From: Variovorax sp. 54
GTDB taxonomy: Bacteria; Pseudomonadota; Gammaproteobacteria; Burkholderiales; Burkholderiaceae_C
DNA length: 64,000 nt
Assembly (NCBI RefSeq): GCF_002754375.1
Contig: NZ_PEFF01000001.1
Coordinates: forward strand, 4,171,501 to 4,235,500
Direction: 5' to 3'
Positions 45,355 through 55,118 of this stretch are shown here, one piece after another (the first letter of the stretch is position 1; every line of letters begins with the position of its first letter). Below the pieces are notes generated by a model, which had not been told where the DNA came from, ran no database searches, and saw only the letters and a list, made by a program, of their open reading frames with translations. The position numbers were made by a program, and so were the translations under genes.

Positions 45355-45660
45355 CCGAGGCCGGGACTCGCCCCGGCGGGCGACTCACTTTCTTTTGCTT
45401 CGCCAAAAGAAAGTAAGCAAAGAAAAGGCGACCCCACTGTCTGCGTCCCTCCGCTGCGCTGCGGGCAACCTGCGGTGCTCGCGTTTCGCGGGGTCTCGCC
45501 CAAACTCGCTTCGCTCAAACAAGGGCGAGCCCTGATCCGCGAAACGCTGCGCTCCTCGGCGCATACAGAGGGGCTTGGGAGCCGGGCGGGCCATCGCTGC
45601 GCTCGGCCACCACGGCGCCACGGGCGCTGCGCGACCGTGGCGCCTTGTGCTTTCAACGAA
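45355..45660. repeat. Dispersed intergenic repeat element
   Basis: Most of the 405-bp gap 45325-45729 is a repeat-like block made of short inverted repeats. One example is ACTTTCTTTTG-(CTTCGC)-CAAAAGAAAGT (45387-45414); others read GTCCCTCCGCTGCGCTGCGGG and GCCATCGCTGCGCTCGGCCACC. I recognise this pattern (an AAAAGAAAGTAAGCAAAG core then GGCGACCCC) as a dispersed non-coding repeat of Comamonadaceae genomes. No open frame with gene-like features crosses it. This is from memory and would need a copy-number count. Confidence 0.65.
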
Positions 45661-45717
45661 GAAATTTGGTCATAAGCAAGCAACAAAGACTTCGTTGGGG
45701 AACGCTGCTTGCGCTCC

Positions 45718-45723
45718 TACATT
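45718..45723 (+). promoter_or_regulatory. Candidate promoter of the TauD-like gene
   Basis: TACATT ends 6 nt before ATG 45730, with TTGGGG (45695-45700) at a 17-bp spacing as a partial -35. It implies a leaderless or very short-leader mRNA. Confidence 0.4.
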
Positions 45724-45729
45724 GGCGGC

Positions 45730-46629
45730 ATGACTGCCGTTCTTTCTCGCGCGACCCCCACTGCAGATGCCCCTGCGCAGCCTTTCGAGGTGCGGCCTTT
45801 CGATGCGCCGGTCGGTGCGGAGATCGTCGGGCTCGACATCGCTGAGCCGATCAACGCCGCCGACTTTCAACGCATCCACCGCGCGCACCTCGACCACCAT
45901 GTGCTGGTCTTTCGCGACCAGCGCATCACGCCCGCACAGCACATCGATTTCAGCCGCCGCTTCGGGCCGCTCGAGATCCATGTGCTGCACCAGTTCCAGC
46001 TGAAGAACCACCCCGAGATCCTGATCGTTTCGAACATCAAGGAGAACGGCGAACCGATCGGTCTCGGCGATGCGGGCGTGTACTGGCACTCCGACATTTC
46101 GTACAAACCCAAGCCCAGCCTGGGTTCGCTGCTGCACGCGCAAGAGCTGCCGAGCGAAGGCGGGGACACGCTGTTTGCCGACCAGCACCTGGCGTGGGAC
46201 GCGCTGAGCCCGGCACTGCAGCAACGCATCCTGCCGCTGAAGGCGGAGCACAGCTACCTTGCGAAGTACGAAGAGCTGCGCGCGAAGAACCCGTGGCGGC
46301 CCAAGCTGTCGCAGGCGCAGGTCGACCAGGTCGCGCCTGCGGTGCAGCCGGTGGTGCGCACGCACCCGGAGACGGGGCGCAAGGCGCTGTTCGTCAGTGA
46401 GCATTTCACGACGCGCATCGTCGGTCTGCCGCAGGACGAGAGCGATGCGCTGCTGGCCGAGCTGTTCGCGCACAGCGTGAAGCCCGAGTTCGTGTACCGC
46501 CACGCCTGGGCGCCGCACGACCTGGTGTTCTGGGACAACCGCTCGCTGATGCACCTCGCGGCAGGCGCGCCCGATCACTTGCGCCGCCGACTCAACCGCA
46601 CCACGGTCGTGGGCGATACGCCTTTCTGA
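45730..46629 (+). CDS. TauD/TfdA-family Fe(II)/2-oxoglutarate dioxygenase
   Basis: 299 residues. The facial triad is visible: His and Asp in YWHSDISYKP, and the distal His with the 2-oxoglutarate Arg in the PDHLRRRLNRT region. The N-terminus (FDAPVGAEIVGLDIAEPI) is typical of TauD. Such enzymes oxidise taurine, other sulfonates, 2,4-D or similar acids. It heads a cluster with a substrate-binding protein, ATPase and permease of the SsuABC/TauABC class, so sulfonate or a related substrate is likely. Specificity is not determined. ATG 45730 is chosen over an upstream TTG. Confidence 0.87.
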   Translation: MTAVLSRATPTADAPAQPFEVRPFDAPVGAEIVGLDIAEPINAADFQRIHRAHLDHHVLVFRDQRITPAQHIDFSRRFGPLEIHVLHQFQLKNHPEILIVSNIKENGEPIGLGDAGVYWHSDISYKPKPSLGSLLHAQELPSEGGDTLFADQHLAWDALSPALQQRILPLKAEHSYLAKYEELRAKNPWRPKLSQAQVDQVAPAVQPVVRTHPETGRKALFVSEHFTTRIVGLPQDESDALLAELFAHSVKPEFVYRHAWAPHDLVFWDNRSLMHLAAGAPDHLRRRLNRTTVVGDTPF

Positions 46630-46667
46630 TTTCTTTCCTTTCTTCCTTTCTTCTTCCGGACTTTTCA

Positions 46668-47678
46668 ATGAACCGCTTCACACGCCGCGCCGCCGCGCTC
46701 GTCACCGGCCTCGGCCTTCTCGCCGGCAGCCTGGCCGCGCAGGCCGAAGGGCAGATCCGCATCGCCGAGCAGTTCGGCATCGTCTACCTGCTGCTCAACG
46801 TGGCGCAGGAGCAGAAGCTGATCGAGAAGCACGCGAAGGCCGCGGGGGTCGATGCGAAGGTGGAGTGGGTCAAGCTCTCGGGCGGGTCGGCGGTGAACGA
46901 CGCATTGCTGTCGGGGAACATCGAAATCGCGGGTGCGGGCGTGGGGCCGCTGCTCACACTGTGGGACCGCACCAAGGGCAAGCAGAACGTGAAGGGCGTG
47001 GCTTCGCTGGGCAATTTTCCGTACTACCTGGTGAGCAACAACCCGAACGTGAAGACGATTGCCGACTTCACGGAGAAGGACCGTATCGCGCTGCCCGCGG
47101 TGGGCGTGTCGGTGCAGTCGCGGGTGCTGCAGATCGCGTCGGCCAAGCTGTGGGGCGAGAAGGAGTTCAACCGGCTCGACAAGATCAGCGTGGCGCTGCC
47201 GCACCCCGATGCGGCCGCGGCCATCATCAAGGGCGGCACGGAGATCACGGGGCACTTCGGCAATCCGCCGTTCCAGGAGCAGGAGCTCGCAGGCAACCCG
47301 AACGCGCGCATCGTGCTGAACTCGTACCAAGTGCTGGGCGGGCCGTCGTCGGCCACGGTGCTGTACGCGACCGAGAAATTCCGCAACGAGAACCCGAAGA
47401 CTTACAAGGCGTTCGTCGATGCGCTCGACGAGGCCGCGAAGTTCGTCACGGCCAATCCCGAGAAGGCGGCGGACATCTACCTCAAGGTGAGCAACGCGAA
47501 GCTCGACCGCGAGTTGCTGCTGAAGATCATCAAGAACCCCGAGGTGCAGTTCAAGACCGCGCCGCAGAACACCTACGTGTTCGCGGAGTTCATGCACCGC
47601 GTGGGCGCGATCAAGAACAAGCCGGCGTCGGTGAAGGACTATTTCTTCGATGACGCGCATACGGCTTCGGGGAATTGA
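46668..47678 (+). CDS. ABC transporter substrate-binding protein (SsuA/TauA/NMT1-like)
   Basis: 336 residues with a signal peptide (about 1-26, ending LAAQAEG) and a periplasmic binding protein fold of the aliphatic sulfonate/taurine/nitrate type (IRIAEQFGIVYLLLNVAQEQ, WVKLSGGSAVNDALLSGNIE, VASLGNFPYYLVSNNPNVK). It delivers substrate to the permease at 48724-49593. It is 38 bp after the dioxygenase stop, so probably one operon. Substrate unknown; a sulfonate is likely from context. Confidence 0.88.
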   Translation: MNRFTRRAAALVTGLGLLAGSLAAQAEGQIRIAEQFGIVYLLLNVAQEQKLIEKHAKAAGVDAKVEWVKLSGGSAVNDALLSGNIEIAGAGVGPLLTLWDRTKGKQNVKGVASLGNFPYYLVSNNPNVKTIADFTEKDRIALPAVGVSVQSRVLQIASAKLWGEKEFNRLDKISVALPHPDAAAAIIKGGTEITGHFGNPPFQEQELAGNPNARIVLNSYQVLGGPSSATVLYATEKFRNENPKTYKAFVDALDEAAKFVTANPEKAADIYLKVSNAKLDRELLLKIIKNPEVQFKTAPQNTYVFAEFMHRVGAIKNKPASVKDYFFDDAHTASGN

Positions 47679-48602
<924 letters not shown>

Positions 48603-48613
48603 CCCCGGTCTTT

Positions 48614-48712
48614 CTCCCTCCCCTTCCGGGGGAGGGCAGGGGTGGGGGCACGCGGCGTATCCATCGGGCGCTCTGCCTGCCCCCATCCCAACCTTCCCCC
48701 AGAGGGGGAAGG
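48614..48712. repeat. Palindromic repeat between ATPase and permease genes
   Basis: CTCCCTCCCCTTCCGGGGGAGGG (48614-48636) and the complementary-type arm with AACCTTCCCCC and AGAGGGGGAAGG (48690-48712) form a second paired palindrome. It fills most of the 121-bp gap between the two genes. It is the same general kind of element as at 47716-47808. Confidence 0.7.
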
Positions 48713-48723
48713 AGCCATACACC

Positions 48724-49593
48724 ATGAGCACTCTTTCGCCTCCCATTCGCCCCGAATACGAACGCACGCTCGAGCCTTTCACCGAGCTGCCGGTCGAACG
48801 CGCGCTGCCGCTGGCCACGCGCCTCGCCTCGCAGACCTGGTTGCGCAAGGGCCTGATTCTTGCCGTCATCGCCGTGCTGTGGGAGCTGGCGGCGCGCTGG
48901 CAGGACAACGACCTGCTGCTGCCCACCTTCACCGCCACCGCCCGCGCATTGGTCGAAGGGCTGGCCAGCGGCGAGCTGGTCGAGAAGGTGCGCATCTCGC
49001 TGGCTGTTCTGCTGCAGGGCTACCTCGCGGGCGTGCTGCTGGCCTTCGGGCTCACGACGCTGGCCGTGTCCACACGCATCGGGCGCGACCTGCTGGACAC
49101 GCTGACCTCGATGTTCAACCCGCTGCCCGCGATCGCGCTGCTGCCGCTGGCGCTGCTGTGGTTCGGGTTGGGGCGCGGCAGTCTGGTGTTCGTGCTGATC
49201 CATTCGGTGCTGTGGCCGCTGGCGCTCAACACCTATGCGGGCTTCCAGGGCGTGCCCGAGACGCTGCGCATGGCGGGGCGCAACTATGGCCTGACGGGGC
49301 TGCGCTACGTGCTGCAGATCCTGGTGCCGGCCGCGCTGCCGTCGATCCTGTCGGGGCTGAAGATCGGCTGGGCCTTTGCGTGGCGCACGCTGATCGCGGC
49401 CGAGCTGGTGTTCGGCGCCTCGTCGGGCAAGGGCGGGCTGGGCTGGTACATCTTCCAGAACCGCAACGAGCTGTACACCGACCGCGTGTTCGCCGGCCTG
49501 GCGATGGTGGTGCTGATCGGCCTGCTGGTGGAAAGCCTGGGCTTTCGCACGCTGGAGCGGCTCACGGTGCGGCGCTGGGGCCAGCAGCGCTGA
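48724..49593 (+). CDS. ABC transporter permease (SsuC/TauC-like)
   Basis: 289 residues with about six membrane segments and the BPD_transp_1 EAA-type loop (ETLRMAGRNYGLTGLRYVLQILVPAALPSILSGLKIGWAFAWRT). It has the SsuC/TauC length and pattern and forms the membrane pore for the ATPase and binding protein upstream. Its own ATG follows the palindromic repeat. Confidence 0.9.
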   Translation: MSTLSPPIRPEYERTLEPFTELPVERALPLATRLASQTWLRKGLILAVIAVLWELAARWQDNDLLLPTFTATARALVEGLASGELVEKVRISLAVLLQGYLAGVLLAFGLTTLAVSTRIGRDLLDTLTSMFNPLPAIALLPLALLWFGLGRGSLVFVLIHSVLWPLALNTYAGFQGVPETLRMAGRNYGLTGLRYVLQILVPAALPSILSGLKIGWAFAWRTLIAAELVFGASSGKGGLGWYIFQNRNELYTDRVFAGLAMVVLIGLLVESLGFRTLERLTVRRWGQQR

Positions 49594-49695
49594 CAGCAAG
49601 CGCGTGAAGGGGCGGGGCGCACGAATGCCCCGGCGATGGCGAAACGGGCGCGGGCTCGGGTCTAATCGCAGCTTTTGGCACGCGTTCTCCTTCCC

Positions 49696-50472
49696 ATGAG
49701 CTCTTCCGCCCCCGACCTTTCCTCGATCGCCGGTGCGCTGGCCGATGCCGCCGCCGCCCAGTCGATGCGCTACTTCCGCACGCCGCTGGACATCATCACC
49801 AAGGCCGACGAAAGCCCGGTCACGCTGGCCGACCGCGCCGCTGAAACCGCCATGCGCGAGATCCTCGGCGCACGCGTGCCCACCGACGGCATCTTCGGCG
49901 AGGAGCATGGCCCCGAGCGGCTCGACGCCGACCGCATCTGGGTGCTCGACCCGATCGACGGCACGCGCAGCTTCATCACCGGCTCGCCGCTGTGGGGCAC
50001 GCTCATCGGCGTGCTGCAGGGCGGGCGCGTGGTGTTCGGCATGGTCGACATGCCGGTGCTGAAAGAACGCTGGGTGGGCGAGGCCGGCAAGGGCGCGACG
50101 CGCGACGGCCAGCCCGTGCGCGTGAGCGGCTGCACCGAGATCGCCAAGGCCCGCATCGTGACCACCTCGCCTGACATCTTCTCGCCGGCCGACTGGAGCG
50201 CCTTCGACCGCCTGAGCCGCCAGTGCGCGATGCGCCGTTTCGGCGGCGACTGCTACGGCTACGCCCAGCTGGCGGGCGGCACCATCGACCTCGTGGTCGA
50301 GACCGGCCTGCAGCCCTACGACTTCCTGGGCCCGACGGGTTTGATCGAGGCCGCGGGCGGCGTCGTCACCGACTGGGAGGGGCGGCCGCTGGGCCTGAAT
50401 CCCGATCAGCGCGTGATTGCTGCAGCCACACCCGAACTTCACCGACAAGCCCTGGCCGTGCTGGCCGCCTAG
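49696..50472 (+). CDS. hisN: Inositol monophosphatase family phosphatase (HisN-like)
   Basis: 258 residues with the IMPase metal-binding motifs IFGEEHG and WVLDPIDGTRSFITGSPLWG, and the C-terminal PYDFLGPTGLIEAAGG. In actinobacteria and many betaproteobacteria such a protein is the histidinol-phosphate phosphatase (HisN type). Inositol or fructose-1,6-bisphosphate-like substrates cannot be excluded. ATG 49696 is chosen, although a start 21 bp upstream is also in frame. TCTAAT near 49661 could be a -10. Confidence 0.75.
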   Translation: MSSSAPDLSSIAGALADAAAAQSMRYFRTPLDIITKADESPVTLADRAAETAMREILGARVPTDGIFGEEHGPERLDADRIWVLDPIDGTRSFITGSPLWGTLIGVLQGGRVVFGMVDMPVLKERWVGEAGKGATRDGQPVRVSGCTEIAKARIVTTSPDIFSPADWSAFDRLSRQCAMRRFGGDCYGYAQLAGGTIDLVVETGLQPYDFLGPTGLIEAAGGVVTDWEGRPLGLNPDQRVIAAATPELHRQALAVLAA

Positions 50473-50475
50473 ACT
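50470..50475 (+). promoter_or_regulatory. Candidate -10 element of the DUF2905 gene
   Basis: TAGACT begins at the last codon of the IMPase gene and ends 6 nt before ATG 50482. It matches TANANT but is a weaker match than other cases in this window. Confidence 0.3.
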
Positions 50476-50481
50476 GTTTTC

Positions 50482-50676
50482 ATGTTCCGCTGGCTGATCG
50501 TCGTTGTCCTCGCGCTGGTGCTCATGAGCGGCCTGACCGCCTGGTTGCGCCGCTTCGGCTTCGGACGGCTGCCCGGCGATTTCGAGTTTCGCGCCTTCGG
50601 CCGCGACTGGCAGCTGCCGATCGCGAGCACGGTGCTGCTCAGCATGATCGCGGCGCTGGTGGCGCGGCTGCTCTGA
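50482..50676 (+). CDS. DUF2905 membrane protein
   Basis: 64 residues with two membrane segments (FRWLIVVVLALVLMSGLTAWL and ASTVLLSMIAALVARLL) around a short FGRLPGDFEF loop. This is the conserved DUF2905 motif. Function is unknown; the family is small, widespread and integral to the inner membrane. The start is 9 bp after the IMPase stop. Confidence 0.85.
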   Translation: MFRWLIVVVLALVLMSGLTAWLRRFGFGRLPGDFEFRAFGRDWQLPIASTVLLSMIAALVARLL

Positions 50677-50716
50677 GCACGGCGCGTTCAAGACTGAGAA
50701 AGAAGAGAACCCCGCA

Positions 50717-51643
50717 ATGAGAGCCTGCGTAGACATCGGCGGCACCAAGGTGGCCGTGAGCCTTTCCGCTTCGAGCGACGCGCCGCTGATCGGCCGCCGC
50801 AGCGAGCCCACCGCCAAGACCGGCAGCAACGACGCCGTGGCGGTGCAGATCCTGCGGCTCATCGACGAGGTCTGCGCCGAGCAGGGCGTCGACCCGGCGA
50901 GCATCGACCGCGTGGGCGTGTCGTCGACCGGGCCCTTCGAGCTGCACGACGGCATGGTCGAGCTGGCCACGCCCAACATCTGCGGCGGCATCGCAGGCCC
51001 CTCGCGCGGGCTGCCCAACAACTGGATGACGGCCATCGTCGAGGCGCCGCTGGCGCGCCGCTTCGCCCGCGTGCGCGTCGAGAACGACGCCGTGGCCGCG
51101 CTCGAGGCCGAGCGCCATTGGGGCGCGCTGAAGGGGCTCGACAACTGCGCCTACGCCACCTGGAGCACCGGCGTGGGTGTGGGCCTGTGCGTCGACGGCA
51201 AGGCACTGCGCGGCAAGAACGGCAACGCCGGCCATGCGGGCCACAGCTTCGTGGTCGACGACGACAGCGACGCGCTGTGCGGCTGCGGCAACCTGGGTGA
51301 CGTGGAAGCGCTGGCCGGCGGCAATTCGATCGCGCACCGCTTCGGCCAGCCCGCGGCCGATCTGTTCACGGCCGCCGCGGCCGGTGACGCCGCTGCGCTC
51401 GAGAAGGCCGATGCGCTGTGCCGCGTGATCGGCCGCATGCTCTACAACCTGGTCATCACGCTCGACCTGCAGCGCATCAGCCTGGGCGGCAGCGTGTTCT
51501 GGCACCACCGCGACTTCGTGCTGCCGCGGCTGCAGGCGCAGGTCGACGGCAAGCTGCCACCGCTCACGCGCGGCGTGCTGCTGGTGCCCGCCGGGCTCGG
51601 CGACAAGGTGGGCGACTACGCGGCCTTGGCCTTGCTCGACTGA
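50717..51643 (+). CDS. ROK-family sugar kinase
   Basis: 308 residues of ROK (repressor, ORF, kinase) fold without a DNA-binding domain, so an enzyme rather than a regulator. The phosphate loop is VDIGGTKVAVSLS. The family metal-binding motif appears as GHAGHSFVVDDD and CGCGNLGDVEALAGG, and the ATP region as WSTGVGVGLCVDGK. It probably phosphorylates a hexose or N-acetyl amino sugar. Its 3' end overlaps the convergent MocR gene by 28 bp. Confidence 0.85.
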   Translation: MRACVDIGGTKVAVSLSASSDAPLIGRRSEPTAKTGSNDAVAVQILRLIDEVCAEQGVDPASIDRVGVSSTGPFELHDGMVELATPNICGGIAGPSRGLPNNWMTAIVEAPLARRFARVRVENDAVAALEAERHWGALKGLDNCAYATWSTGVGVGLCVDGKALRGKNGNAGHAGHSFVVDDDSDALCGCGNLGDVEALAGGNSIAHRFGQPAADLFTAAAAGDAAALEKADALCRVIGRMLYNLVITLDLQRISLGGSVFWHHRDFVLPRLQAQVDGKLPPLTRGVLLVPAGLGDKVGDYAALALLD

Positions 51644-53133
51644 ACAGAAGCGCGCGACGGCCTGACCGTCGCTGACGCCGGCGGATTCTTCTGCGCCGCG
51701 CAGCCTTCGTCGACGATCTGCCCCAACCGCCGCAGCCCCGCATCGACCGCTTCGCTGAAAGGCCAGCCGCAGTTGATGCGCAGGTAGTGGTCGAAGCGTG
51801 AGGCGTTCGAGAACTGCGCGCCCGGCGCCACCAGCATGTGCTCGCGCAGGGCCGCCTCGAACACCGCCACCGACGACAACCGATCGGGCAGCTCCACCCA
51901 CAGCTGGAAGCCGCCGCGCGGCAGGTTGAGCCGCGTGCCGGCCGGGAAGTAGCGCGCAATGGCGTCGGCCGTCTGGTCGCGTTGCGTGTGCAGGCGTTCG
52001 CGCAGCCGGCGCAGGTGGCGGTCGTAGCCGCCGCTGGCAATGATCTCGCCCGCGGCGATCTGCGCCAGCGCCTCGTTGTTGCGCGTCTGCGCGTACTTGA
52101 GCATCTCGACCTGCGCATGCCAGCGCCCGGCCGTGATCCAGCCCAGCCGCAGGCCCGGCGCCAGCACCTTGTGCAGCGACGCGCAATACACCACGTTGCC
52201 CGTGCGGTCCCAGGACTTGATGGCGCGCAGCGGCACCTCGGTTTCCACCAGGTCGCTGTAGGTGTCGTCCTCGACCAGCGCGATGCCGTGGTTTTCGCAC
52301 ATCTGCACCAGCCGCTGCTTGTGGGCGTCGGGCATCACGCTGCCGATGGGGTTCTGCAGGTGCGGCACCACCACCACGGCCTTGATGTCGTCGTAGGTGT
52401 GGATGGCCAGGTCGAGCGCTTCCAGCGAGATGCCGGTCTGCGGGCTGGTGGGAATCTCCAGTCCGCGCAGGCCCAGGCTTTCGAGCACCTGCAGCAGGCC
52501 GTAGAAGGTGGGCGATTCGACGGCGACGGTGTCGCCGGGCTTGGCGATGGCGCGCAGCGCGAGGTTCAGCGCCTCGATGCAGCCGTTGGTGACCAGCACG
52601 TCGTCGGGCGCCACGGTCATGCCCACGCGCAGGTTGCGCTGGGCCACGACCTGGCGGAACTGCTCGTGGCCTTTTTGCGAGGAGGCGGTGGTCAGCAGCT
52701 CGGGGCGCTGGCGCAGCGCGCGCGTCATGGCGTTGCGCAGCGCCTCGGCGGGGTAGAGCTCGGGGGCGGCGCGCGAGATCGCGAAGTTGAGCTTCACGTC
52801 GTTGAGCCGCCCGCGCGCCATGAAGTTGGCCATGCGCGTGCGCATGTTGACGAACTGTGCCGGGTCGGGCGGCAGGCCGGACACGGGTTCTTCCATGGCC
52901 GCGATGGCCAGCCGCTGCGGGCGGCGCACGAAGTAGCCGGAGCGGTCGCGCGCCTCGACCCAGCCTTCGCTTTCCATGGCGCGGCAGACCTGCAGCGCGG
53001 TCGACAGGCTGATGTCGTGCAGCCGCATCAGGCTGCGCAGCGACGGGAGCTTGTCGCCGGCCTTGAGCGAGCCGGCGTGGATCGCGTCGACGTAGTGCGC
53101 CGCGAGCTGGCGGTAGAGCGGTAGCGAATCCAT
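51616..53133 (-). CDS. MocR/PdxR-type GntR regulator with aminotransferase domain
   Basis: 505 residues. An N-terminal GntR winged HTH (LYRQLAAHYVDAIHAGSLKAGDKLPSLRSLMRLHDISLSTALQV) is joined to a fold-type I aminotransferase domain with PLP-binding Lys in the YCASLHKVLAPGLRLGW motif. Such proteins (PdxR, GabR, DdlR) bind PLP and commonly regulate a divergent neighbour. Here that is the DUF2917 gene 172 bp away. ATG 53133 is chosen because the HTH begins directly after it. It overlaps the ROK kinase 3' end. Confidence 0.9.
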   Translation of the reverse strand: MDSLPLYRQLAAHYVDAIHAGSLKAGDKLPSLRSLMRLHDISLSTALQVCRAMESEGWVEARDRSGYFVRRPQRLAIAAMEEPVSGLPPDPAQFVNMRTRMANFMARGRLNDVKLNFAISRAAPELYPAEALRNAMTRALRQRPELLTTASSQKGHEQFRQVVAQRNLRVGMTVAPDDVLVTNGCIEALNLALRAIAKPGDTVAVESPTFYGLLQVLESLGLRGLEIPTSPQTGISLEALDLAIHTYDDIKAVVVVPHLQNPIGSVMPDAHKQRLVQMCENHGIALVEDDTYSDLVETEVPLRAIKSWDRTGNVVYCASLHKVLAPGLRLGWITAGRWHAQVEMLKYAQTRNNEALAQIAAGEIIASGGYDRHLRRLRERLHTQRDQTADAIARYFPAGTRLNLPRGGFQLWVELPDRLSSVAVFEAALREHMLVAPGAQFSNASRFDHYLRINCGWPFSEAVDAGLRRLGQIVDEGCAAQKNPPASATVRPSRASVQSSKAKAA

Positions 53134-53305
53134 GGGTCGATGTTCCCCGCATCGGGCATCCAAAAACAGATGCAGTTGCTTGGGAAAAGGACCATAACAG
53201 ATGGCGCGAAAGACCGGCTGTTCCGGTCGCAATAGCCATCGGGTGTGCCTGTTTTTCGGGCGGTGGAATTCCTACGATGAAGCCCACATCCACCCGAGGT
53301 CCGCC

Positions 53306-53641
53306 ATGATCACCACCCTTTCCGAAGCGCCCGATTCCATCGTTCTCGAACCCGGCCAGTCGCTGCGCACCGCGGTCGATGCGGGCGCCTGGCTTCAGCT
53401 GGCCGAGGGCCGCGCCCGCGTGGTGTCGCCGCCGGGCTGGCTGGGCGAGAGGGTGTTCATGACCGAGACGCTGCTCGGCGAAGGCGACGTGCACTGCGTG
53501 CCGCAGGGCGGGTGGATCGAGGTGTTGGCCATCACGCCGGTGCACCTGCGGGTGCATGCGCCAGTGCGGCCAGTCCGGGCGGCGCCGGTCGAAGAGGCGC
53601 GGCCGGTGATGCGCTTCGTGCGCTTGCTGACGGGCTGGTGA
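53306..53641 (+). CDS. DUF2917 family protein
   Basis: 111 residues, soluble, with a small beta-rich DUF2917-like domain (SIVLEPGQSLRTAVDAGAWLQLAEGRARVVSPPGW, LGEGDVHCVPQGGWIEVLAI). Function is unknown. It is divergent from the MocR gene. A second DUF2917-type gene lies at 56115-56432 divergent from a LysR gene, so this window holds two such regulator-plus-DUF2917 pairs. Confidence 0.78.
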   Translation: MITTLSEAPDSIVLEPGQSLRTAVDAGAWLQLAEGRARVVSPPGWLGERVFMTETLLGEGDVHCVPQGGWIEVLAITPVHLRVHAPVRPVRAAPVEEARPVMRFVRLLTGW

Positions 53642-53645
53642 GGTC

Positions 53646-53666
53646 CGGGGCAGGGCGCCTGCCCCG
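53646..53666. terminator. Hairpin between convergent DUF2917 and glmU genes
   Basis: CGGGGCAGG-GCG-CCTGCCCCG is a 9-bp perfect stem with a 3-nt loop, 5 nt after the DUF2917 stop. It lacks a T tract on either strand, so it is a weak or factor-assisted terminator. Confidence 0.45.
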
Positions 53667-53687
53667 AACCAAAGCCCAAAGCCGCCG

Positions 53688-55118
53688 TCAGTTCTTCGGC
53701 AACTTCTGCGGGCGCTTCCAGTTGGCAAAGCTGACCTGCTTGCCCCGCGCCACGGTCAGCGCGCCGGGCTCGGTCGACTTGTTCACGGTCGAACCGCCGC
53801 CGATGGTGCCGCCCGCGCCGATCGTCACGGGCGCCACGAGCACGCAGTTGCTGCCCACGTGCACGTCGGCCTCGATCACGGTGCGGTGCTTGTTGGCGCC
53901 GTCGTAGTTGGCCGTGATGCTGCCCGCGCCGTAGTTCACGCGCTCGCCCACCGTGGCGTCGCCCAGGTAGGCCAGGTGGTTGGCCTTGGCGCCCGCCGCC
54001 AGCGTGGAGTTCTTGACCTCGACGAAGTTGCCGATGTGCACCTCGGCGCCCAGCTGGGCACCGGGCCGCAGCCGCGCAAAGGGGCCGACCAGCGCGCCCG
54101 CGCCCACCGTCACGCCGGCCTTCTCGCCGTCGATGTGGGTGAAGGGGTGGATCACCGCGCCCGCCTCGATGCGCACGTTGGCAATGACGCAGTTCGCGCC
54201 GATGCGCACGCCTTCGCCCAGCGACACCGTGCCTTCGAACACGCAGTTGACGTCGATGTCGACGTCAGCGCCGCAGCTCAGCGTGCCGCGCAGGTCGAAG
54301 CGCGCCGGGTCGGCCAGGCGCACGCCCTGTTCCATCAGCGCATTCGCCTGGCGCAGCTGCCACGCGCGTTCCAGCGCCGCGAGCTGGGCCGGGCTGTTGA
54401 TGCCCGCCACCTGCAGCGCGTCGGTCGTGACGTGCGCCACCACCGGCACGTGGTCGTCGGCCGCGAACTTCACGATGTCGGTCAGGTAGTACTCGCCCTG
54501 CGTGTTCTTGTTGTCCAGCCGCGCGAGCCAGCCCTTGAGCAGCCGCGCGGGCGCGGCCATCACGCCGCTGTTGATCTCGCGCACGGCGCGCTGCGCCTCG
54601 GTCGCGTCCTTGTGCTCGACGATGGCCGTCACCTCGCCGCCCGCCGTGGTGCGGATGATGCGGCCGTAGCCCGTGGGGTCGTCGAGTTCGATGGTCAGCA
54701 GCGCGAGCCGCTCGCCGCCGCTGGCGGCGATGAGGGTGCGCAGCGTGTCTTCGGCGATCAGCGGCACGTCGCCCGACAGGATGACGACGGTGCCGTCGTC
54801 CGGCAGCTGCGGCGTGGCCTGCTGCACGGCATGGCCGGTGCCCAATTGGGGCTCCTGGCGCGCGAAGCCGAGCGCGGCGGCGTTCACGGCCGTGGCCTTG
54901 ATGGCGGCTTCGACCTGCTCGGCGCCGTGGCCCGTCACGACCACGACATGGCGCGCGCCGATGCGCGCGGCGGTGTCGGTCACGTGGGCCAGCAATGCGC
55001 GGCCGGCCAAACGATGCAACACTTTGGGCAGCTTGCTCTTCATGCGCGTGCCCTTGCCGGCCGCCATGATGACGACGTCGACCGGTCCCTGGTTGCTCTG
55101 CTGCGGAGTCTGATTCAT
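53688..55118 (-). CDS. glmU: Bifunctional GlmU acetyltransferase/uridyltransferase
   Basis: 476 residues. The N-terminal pyrophosphorylase domain has MAAGKGTRMKSKLPKVLH, and the C-terminal half is a left-handed beta-helix with hexapeptide repeats (AKANHLAYLGDATVGERVNYGAG). It makes UDP-GlcNAc for peptidoglycan and lipid A. ATG 55118 shares two bases with the divergent start of the lipoprotein gene at 55117 (CATG). Confidence 0.96.
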   Translation of the reverse strand: MNQTPQQSNQGPVDVVIMAAGKGTRMKSKLPKVLHRLAGRALLAHVTDTAARIGARHVVVVTGHGAEQVEAAIKATAVNAAALGFARQEPQLGTGHAVQQATPQLPDDGTVVILSGDVPLIAEDTLRTLIAASGGERLALLTIELDDPTGYGRIIRTTAGGEVTAIVEHKDATEAQRAVREINSGVMAAPARLLKGWLARLDNKNTQGEYYLTDIVKFAADDHVPVVAHVTTDALQVAGINSPAQLAALERAWQLRQANALMEQGVRLADPARFDLRGTLSCGADVDIDVNCVFEGTVSLGEGVRIGANCVIANVRIEAGAVIHPFTHIDGEKAGVTVGAGALVGPFARLRPGAQLGAEVHIGNFVEVKNSTLAAGAKANHLAYLGDATVGERVNYGAGSITANYDGANKHRTVIEADVHVGSNCVLVAPVTIGAGGTIGGGSTVNKSTEPGALTVARGKQVSFANWKRPQKLPKN

